NCBI GenBank assembly: GCA_030539595.1
Contig: JAUNXW010000051.1
Span: 1-10,388 of the forward strand
Source: Methanocorpusculum sp.
GTDB taxonomy: Archaea; Halobacteriota; Methanomicrobia; Methanomicrobiales; Methanocorpusculaceae
Direction of reading: 5' to 3'
Length of the DNA stretch: 10,388 nucleotides
This document shows positions 6,985 through 10,388 of this stretch, in pieces. The translations under genes were made by a program, and so were the position numbers. The notes below the pieces were generated by a model. That model saw nothing but the letters and a program-made list of their open reading frames with translations. It searched no databases and was not told the origin of the DNA. Numbering within the stretch: position 1 is the stretch's first letter; each line of letters opens with the position of its first letter.

Positions 6985-9003
6985 ATGCCTGAAATAAAAG
7001 ACTTCTTCCCTTATCAAAAATACCGAAACAACCAGAAAGAGATGCTTGAAGAAGCAGCCAAAACCGTCACCGAAAACGGAATATTACTAATCGACGCACC
7101 AACAGGCAGCGGAAAATCAAGCGTCATTACAAGCCTTCTTGCAAAAGCTGACGGCAAAAAAATACTCGTAGCCGTTCGAACAATATCTCAGCTCCAAATA
7201 TTTATCAGAGAACTTGAACTTATCAGACAGAAAAAAAGACCTGACCTCAAATTTGTTTACCTCATCGGAAAAGGAAACATGTGCCCACTCTCAGGCTTCG
7301 GCGACGTTTACCGCAGATGCGAAGGAGTAAAAGCCTTTTCAACCGCTCTCATGCAACAAAGAGCTGACAGAGGCTCGTTTGAACCCGGAAAAGACAAACA
7401 AATCCTTGACCAGATAAGAAAACAGGACAAAGAACATCCGCTAATTTGCCCATACTTCGTTAACAGCAGAGTTTTCGTTCACTCTGACGAAGGAGGAAGA
7501 AGAATGATACCCTCTCCCGAACTTCGCAGAAAAGCCGACAGCGTTCAGAAAAATATTGTCAAACCAGCTGAACTCAACAGTTACGCGGGCGCTGTCTGTC
7601 CTTACGACATGATGCTCAACGCCGCACGCGGTGCTGACGTTGTAATCTGCAACTACTATCACTTATTCGACGATGATATCCGCGAACAGCTCTACGTAAA
7701 TCTTCAGGTCGAGCCGGAAAAAGTAATCCTGCTTCTCGACGAAGCTCATAACTTAGGCGACGTAATACAAACTATCCAAAGCATAAAAATCCGCGAAACA
7801 GATATCGAAAACGCTGCAAACGAACTTGCCTCCCTTCGCGACAAAGTCAGGGGAACGGAAGCGATAAGACACATACTGCCCAGAATAGCAGAATTCATAG
7901 ACGGGCTCAGACGCTCGAACGAAGTTGAAGACTGGTTTGACCCTGCAATTTTCAACAGAATCTTAATCAAAGGCTCGCTTTATCAGAAAGTTGAAGACAT
8001 CCTAGAAGATATAATCGCAATCAAAGAAGGGCTTCATGATATTGGAATTCAAAAAGGCGACTACCGCGAGACTGCAATTGAAAAACTCTGTGAGTTCCTC
8101 TTAAGACTTTACGCATCATACACAAACCCTGCTTTCCTTACGGTTTACTCAAAAGATTCTGAATCCATAGCGCTTGAGGTCAGAAACATTGACCCGTCGC
8201 AAAGGCTTCAGGAACTTGTCTCAACTCACGCATCCGTAATTTTAATCAGCGGAACACTTTCCCCTGTTGAATCATACAAAAAATATTATTTCGGTGATAT
8301 GCCGAAAGTCAGAACTTTGTCGCTCCCGAATTCTTTCCCGAAAGAAAACAGGCTTGTGCTCGGAGCAAGAGATATTACAACCGCATTCTCTAAGAGACAG
8401 AACGCTGACAACAATGAAGCAATTGCCGAATACATTTTAGCGTTTGCGAAGCTTCCCGGAAATTCTGCAGTCTATTTCCCGTCCTATCAGCTTCAGCAAA
8501 AATATGCGGATATGTGCGAGTCAAAAATACGCTCGAAGATAGTTTATATTGAGCCCAGAGAGTCAAGCGACGCAAACGAGGCGCTGAAAGAGTTCATATC
8601 TTTGCCGGCGAAGGGCAAGTCTGGAATTTTGTTTGCTGTCTGCGGAGGAAAATGGAGCGAAGGACTTGACTACAGAGGCGACCAGTTAACCGCTGCTTTT
8701 GTTATTGGTCTGCCTCTTGCTCCGTTTACGCAGGTTCGAAGAATGGTTAACAGCTATTTCAGGCGCAAGTTTGGGGCTCAGGGAGAGTTCATCGCATACA
8801 CTCTGCCGGCAATCAATAAATCAATGCAGGCTTTGGGAAGAGTTTTGAGAACCGAGACAGACCGCGGGGTTTTGATTCTGGGCGATGAAAGATTTCTTTC
8901 GAATGATATTTTTGACGGGCTTTCTCCGTGGATGCGCGAGGAGCTGAAAGAGTGCGATGTAGAAACTCTGAAAAATATGCTTTCCAAGTGGTCGAAAAGA
9001 TGA
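6985..9003 (+). CDS. XPD/Rad3-DinG-type Fe-S superfamily 2 DNA helicase
   Basis: From 6985 this encodes 672 residues. The start is set by the family N-terminus FFPYQKYRNNQKEM; an open frame back to a GTG at 6898 adds 29 unlike residues. Motif I is APTGSGKS (38-45), motif II is DEAH (252-255), and motif VI is QALGRVLR (615-622). GTLSP before the second RecA domain and GGKWSEGLDYRG in it are also typical. Four cysteines before the DEAH box (100, 112, 155 in CPYF, 205 in CPYD) are candidate ligands of the 4Fe-4S cluster of XPD/DinG helicases. Family enzymes unwind DNA 5' to 3' with ATP and act in excision repair or resolve unusual structures. The stop overlaps the ogt start by 4 bp, implying a repair operon. 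Spacing of the middle cysteines is wider than in well-studied XPDs, and the 42- and 49-residue gaps suggest insertions. Strand composition shifts from strongly A-rich to T-rich along the gene. Whether it is the true XPD orthologue or a DinG-like paralogue cannot be settled here. Confidence 0.9.
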   Translation: MPEIKDFFPYQKYRNNQKEMLEEAAKTVTENGILLIDAPTGSGKSSVITSLLAKADGKKILVAVRTISQLQIFIRELELIRQKKRPDLKFVYLIGKGNMCPLSGFGDVYRRCEGVKAFSTALMQQRADRGSFEPGKDKQILDQIRKQDKEHPLICPYFVNSRVFVHSDEGGRRMIPSPELRRKADSVQKNIVKPAELNSYAGAVCPYDMMLNAARGADVVICNYYHLFDDDIREQLYVNLQVEPEKVILLLDEAHNLGDVIQTIQSIKIRETDIENAANELASLRDKVRGTEAIRHILPRIAEFIDGLRRSNEVEDWFDPAIFNRILIKGSLYQKVEDILEDIIAIKEGLHDIGIQKGDYRETAIEKLCEFLLRLYASYTNPAFLTVYSKDSESIALEVRNIDPSQRLQELVSTHASVILISGTLSPVESYKKYYFGDMPKVRTLSLPNSFPKENRLVLGARDITTAFSKRQNADNNEAIAEYILAFAKLPGNSAVYFPSYQLQQKYADMCESKIRSKIVYIEPRESSDANEALKEFISLPAKGKSGILFAVCGGKWSEGLDYRGDQLTAAFVIGLPLAPFTQVRRMVNSYFRRKFGAQGEFIAYTLPAINKSMQALGRVLRTETDRGVLILGDERFLSNDIFDGLSPWMREELKECDVETLKNMLSKWSKR

Positions 9004-9431
9004 ACCACGGTTCGTGCAGGTTCGGTCTCTGGAGAGTTGCGGTGGATTTTAACGGTGATGTTGTCTATCGCGTGAGTTTTCAAAAGACTGCGCCCGAAGG
9101 AGTTGTTCCTGTTCAGTTTACAAGGTTTCTTGCGGGAAAAAGTTTTGATTTTGAGCCGCTGAAATCAGCAGCTTTGGCTGATGGAGAACTTTATTATAAA
9201 ATATACAGAGCTGTTTCTGAAATTCCTTACGGTGAGACGAGAACTTATGCGGAAATTGCAGAGACTGCGGGAACTCATGCAAGAGTTGTTGGAAATGCAA
9301 TGGCAAGAAATCCAACACCTCTGATTGTTCCCTGCCACAGAGTTGTTTCAAAAGACGGTCTTGGCGGTTTCACACCGGATTTGGAGATAAAAAAAGAACT
9401 TCTCGCAATGGAAAATAAAAATAAGAGATAA
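9000..9431 (+). CDS. ogt: Methylated-DNA-[protein]-cysteine S-methyltransferase (O6-alkylguanine-DNA alkyltransferase)
   Basis: This 143-residue suicide repair protein transfers alkyl groups from O6-alkylguanine to its own cysteine. The signature IVPCHRVV is present with acceptor Cys112. The helix-turn-helix DNA-binding part is seen in YGETRTYAEIAETAG, followed by VGNAMARNPTP carrying the conserved Asn hinge, and the C-terminal GGF that packs behind the active site is there. The N-terminal domain (about residues 1-55) is short and poorly conserved, as is common for archaeal Ogt. The ATG at 9000 overlaps the helicase TGA (ATGA), indicating translational coupling. An upstream in-frame ATG at 8928 would run 72 nt back into the helicase and adds residues unlike the family. 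The gene is complete and looks active, and its codon use continues the T/G-rich 3' part of the helicase. A short T5 run at 9437-9441, 6 nt after the stop, may terminate the operon. Confidence 0.95.
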   Translation: MNHGSCRFGLWRVAVDFNGDVVYRVSFQKTAPEGVVPVQFTRFLAGKSFDFEPLKSAALADGELYYKIYRAVSEIPYGETRTYAEIAETAGTHARVVGNAMARNPTPLIVPCHRVVSKDGLGGFTPDLEIKKELLAMENKNKR

Positions 9432-9468
9432 GGATATTTTTCGTGATGTACCCGAAGCTAAGAAATAT

Positions 9469-9533
9469 CAAAATTAATTTCAGATCACGCCCTCTCATAA
9501 AAAATCTATATTCCATAAAATACAAAATTAATT
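9469..9533. repeat. Pair of 11-bp direct repeats upstream of the radical SAM gene
   Basis: The 11-mer caaaattaatt occurs at 9469-9479 and 9523-9533, each soon followed by cag, in the 108-bp gap before the ATG at 9540. The second copy lies between the TATA candidate and the start codon, where a bound repressor could block initiation. The motif is AT-rich and the gap is short, so chance is a real alternative. The rest of the gap holds nothing else that I can support. Confidence 0.3.
9505..9522 (+). promoter_or_regulatory. TATA-box candidates of the radical SAM gene
   Basis: Two overlapping candidates, tctatatt (9505-9512) and cataaaata (9514-9522), lie about 31 and 22 nt upstream of the ATG at 9540. 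The first predicts initiation within a few nt of the start codon, giving a near-leaderless mRNA. Confidence 0.4.
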
Positions 9534-9539
9534 CAGCAA

Positions 9540-10388
9540 ATGGATAACAATACACTCACCGAATATCTTTCGCAAGGGACGGAGAACCTGATTAAAAACA
9601 CTCTCAAAAATACATTATCGAACCCCAAAGAATCTGCTTTTCTCATAAGTCAGATGAAATATCAGAGCGAAAATGCCGTGAAGCGCAAACTCTCCGAAAA
9701 TAATGGGATACATATCCCTGTATTTTTAATTGCGAGTATCACAACAGAATGCAATCTTCACTGCGTTGGATGTTACGCAAGAGCCAATGGAATTTGTTTC
9801 GACGAAGTAAAACGTCTGCCTCTCGCAAAAAAAGAAGAAAGGCAGATGCTCACAAAAACCGACTGGGACAAAATATTTTCCGAAGCTGAATCGCTTGGAA
9901 TTTCATTTATTCTGCTCGCGGGCGGAGAGCCTCTTCTTCGTGAAGATGTTATCGAGGCTGCTGTCAATCACAAAAGAATCATCTTCCCGGTTTTTACAAA
10001 CGGAACAATCCTTTCAGACAAGATTTTAAAAATTTTCGATGAGCACAGAAATCTTGTGCCTGTTGTAAGTGCTGAGGGTTCGCACGATGAAACAAATCTG
10101 CGAAGAGGTGCGGGCACTTACGAAAAAATAGAAGCGAGCGTCTCTGTCTTTGAGAAAAATAAAATTCTTTACGGCGTCTCGTTTACGGTTACAAAAGATA
10201 ATTTTCAGGAGGTTGTTTCGGATGAATTTCTCAAGCGTATTGCCGAAAAATCTGTTCGTATAGTTTTTTTAATCGAGTATACGGCAGTAGATGCAAAAAC
10301 CAAAGCGCTTGAACTGACCGCAGTCGAGCGTGATATTCTTGACAAGCGCCTTGCTGTCTTGAAGGAAAAATACAATTCAATTATGTTT
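9540..10388 (+). CDS. Radical SAM protein (MoaA/PqqE/SkfB-like), 3' end outside the window
   Basis: The first 283 residues are present and the frame is still open at the window end. The radical SAM motif CxxxCxxC is TECNLHCVGCYA with Cys71, 75 and 78, the ligands of the 4Fe-4S cluster that cleaves S-adenosylmethionine. LLAGGEPLLRED follows as the GGE motif contacting SAM, then VFTNGTILSD and SAEGSHDETNLRRGAGTY, as in MoaA/PqqE-type enzymes. The ~70-residue helical N-terminal extension, ending PVFLIASITTECN, resembles a group of methanogen and clostridial radical SAM proteins of unknown substrate. About 20 residues lie between the cluster motif and the next conserved helix, a slightly enlarged loop. 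A C-terminal SPASM-like or auxiliary cluster region would lie beyond the window and cannot be judged. The gene follows ogt by 108 bp with its own TATA candidates, so it is probably a separate unit. Confidence 0.9.
   Translation, partial: MDNNTLTEYLSQGTENLIKNTLKNTLSNPKESAFLISQMKYQSENAVKRKLSENNGIHIPVFLIASITTECNLHCVGCYARANGICFDEVKRLPLAKKEERQMLTKTDWDKIFSEAESLGISFILLAGGEPLLREDVIEAAVNHKRIIFPVFTNGTILSDKILKIFDEHRNLVPVVSAEGSHDETNLRRGAGTYEKIEASVSVFEKNKILYGVSFTVTKDNFQEVVSDEFLKRIAEKSVRIVFLIEYTAVDAKTKALELTAVERDILDKRLAVLKEKYNSIMF

Noticed and set aside
8778..9083. A 101-codon minus-strand frame across the helicase-ogt junction
   Set aside because: It lies opposite the conserved motif VI of the helicase and the ogt start and has no promoter or recognisable domain; antisense shadow.
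9433..9469. Inverted repeat gatattt/aaatatc after ogt
   Set aside because: Seven AT-rich base pairs around a 23-nt loop are too weak to support a terminator or operator.
1..10388. CRISPR array, tRNA/rRNA gene, insertion sequence, defence or phage module
   Set aside because: No spaced repeats, cloverleaf, transposase, terminal inverted repeats or recognisable defence genes were seen on either strand.

Overview
The window looks like the chromosome of a methanogenic archaeon, most likely Methanomicrobia/Methanomicrobiales. This placement is by eye and not from a search. The reasons are an archaeal MetRS architecture (two zinc knuckles plus a C-terminal OB fold), an Fe-S XPD/Rad3-type helicase, a DUF47-PiT phosphate pair, and a small secreted protein resembling the Ig-like surface domains of methanogens with a Thr/Pro stalk and C-terminal anchor. 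Archaeal TATA boxes sit about 20-35 nt upstream of start codons, implying leaderless or short-leader mRNAs. The DNA is AT-leaning.

Layout. 1-60 may hold the tail of a + strand gene. 97-2027 carries two minus-strand genes: a surface-anchored protein and, upstream of it, an FAD-dependent amine-oxidase/protoporphyrinogen-oxidase-like protein. A 181-bp divergent region then leads to a + strand pair, a DUF47/PhoU-like regulator (2209-2838) and a PiT phosphate permease (2842-4041), only 3 bp apart. A short convergent T-rich gap separates these from metG on the minus strand (4082-6093). metG is broken: the reading frame shifts at about 6001, and comparison with the family implies a 13-nt deletion just after the HIGH region. 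A 61-bp divergent promoter region separates metG from an unrecognised + strand gene (6155-6901). Next come an XPD-like helicase (6985-9003) and, overlapping it by 4 bp, ogt for O6-alkylguanine-DNA alkyltransferase (9000-9431), which form an apparent DNA-repair operon. A radical SAM protein begins at 9540 and runs off the window end.

How the genes work together. The DUF47-PiT pair is a standard phosphate-uptake unit, and helicase-ogt couples duplex unwinding/excision repair with direct alkyl-damage reversal. The other genes are housekeeping or surface functions without an obvious shared pathway. I find no tRNA, rRNA, CRISPR array, insertion sequence or phage gene.

No convincing undescribed multi-gene system is visible. 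The observations most worth checking are the metG lesion, an A-to-T skew drift along both two-gene + strand operons, the unusual cysteine spacing of the helicase, and the uncharacterised protein divergent from metG.
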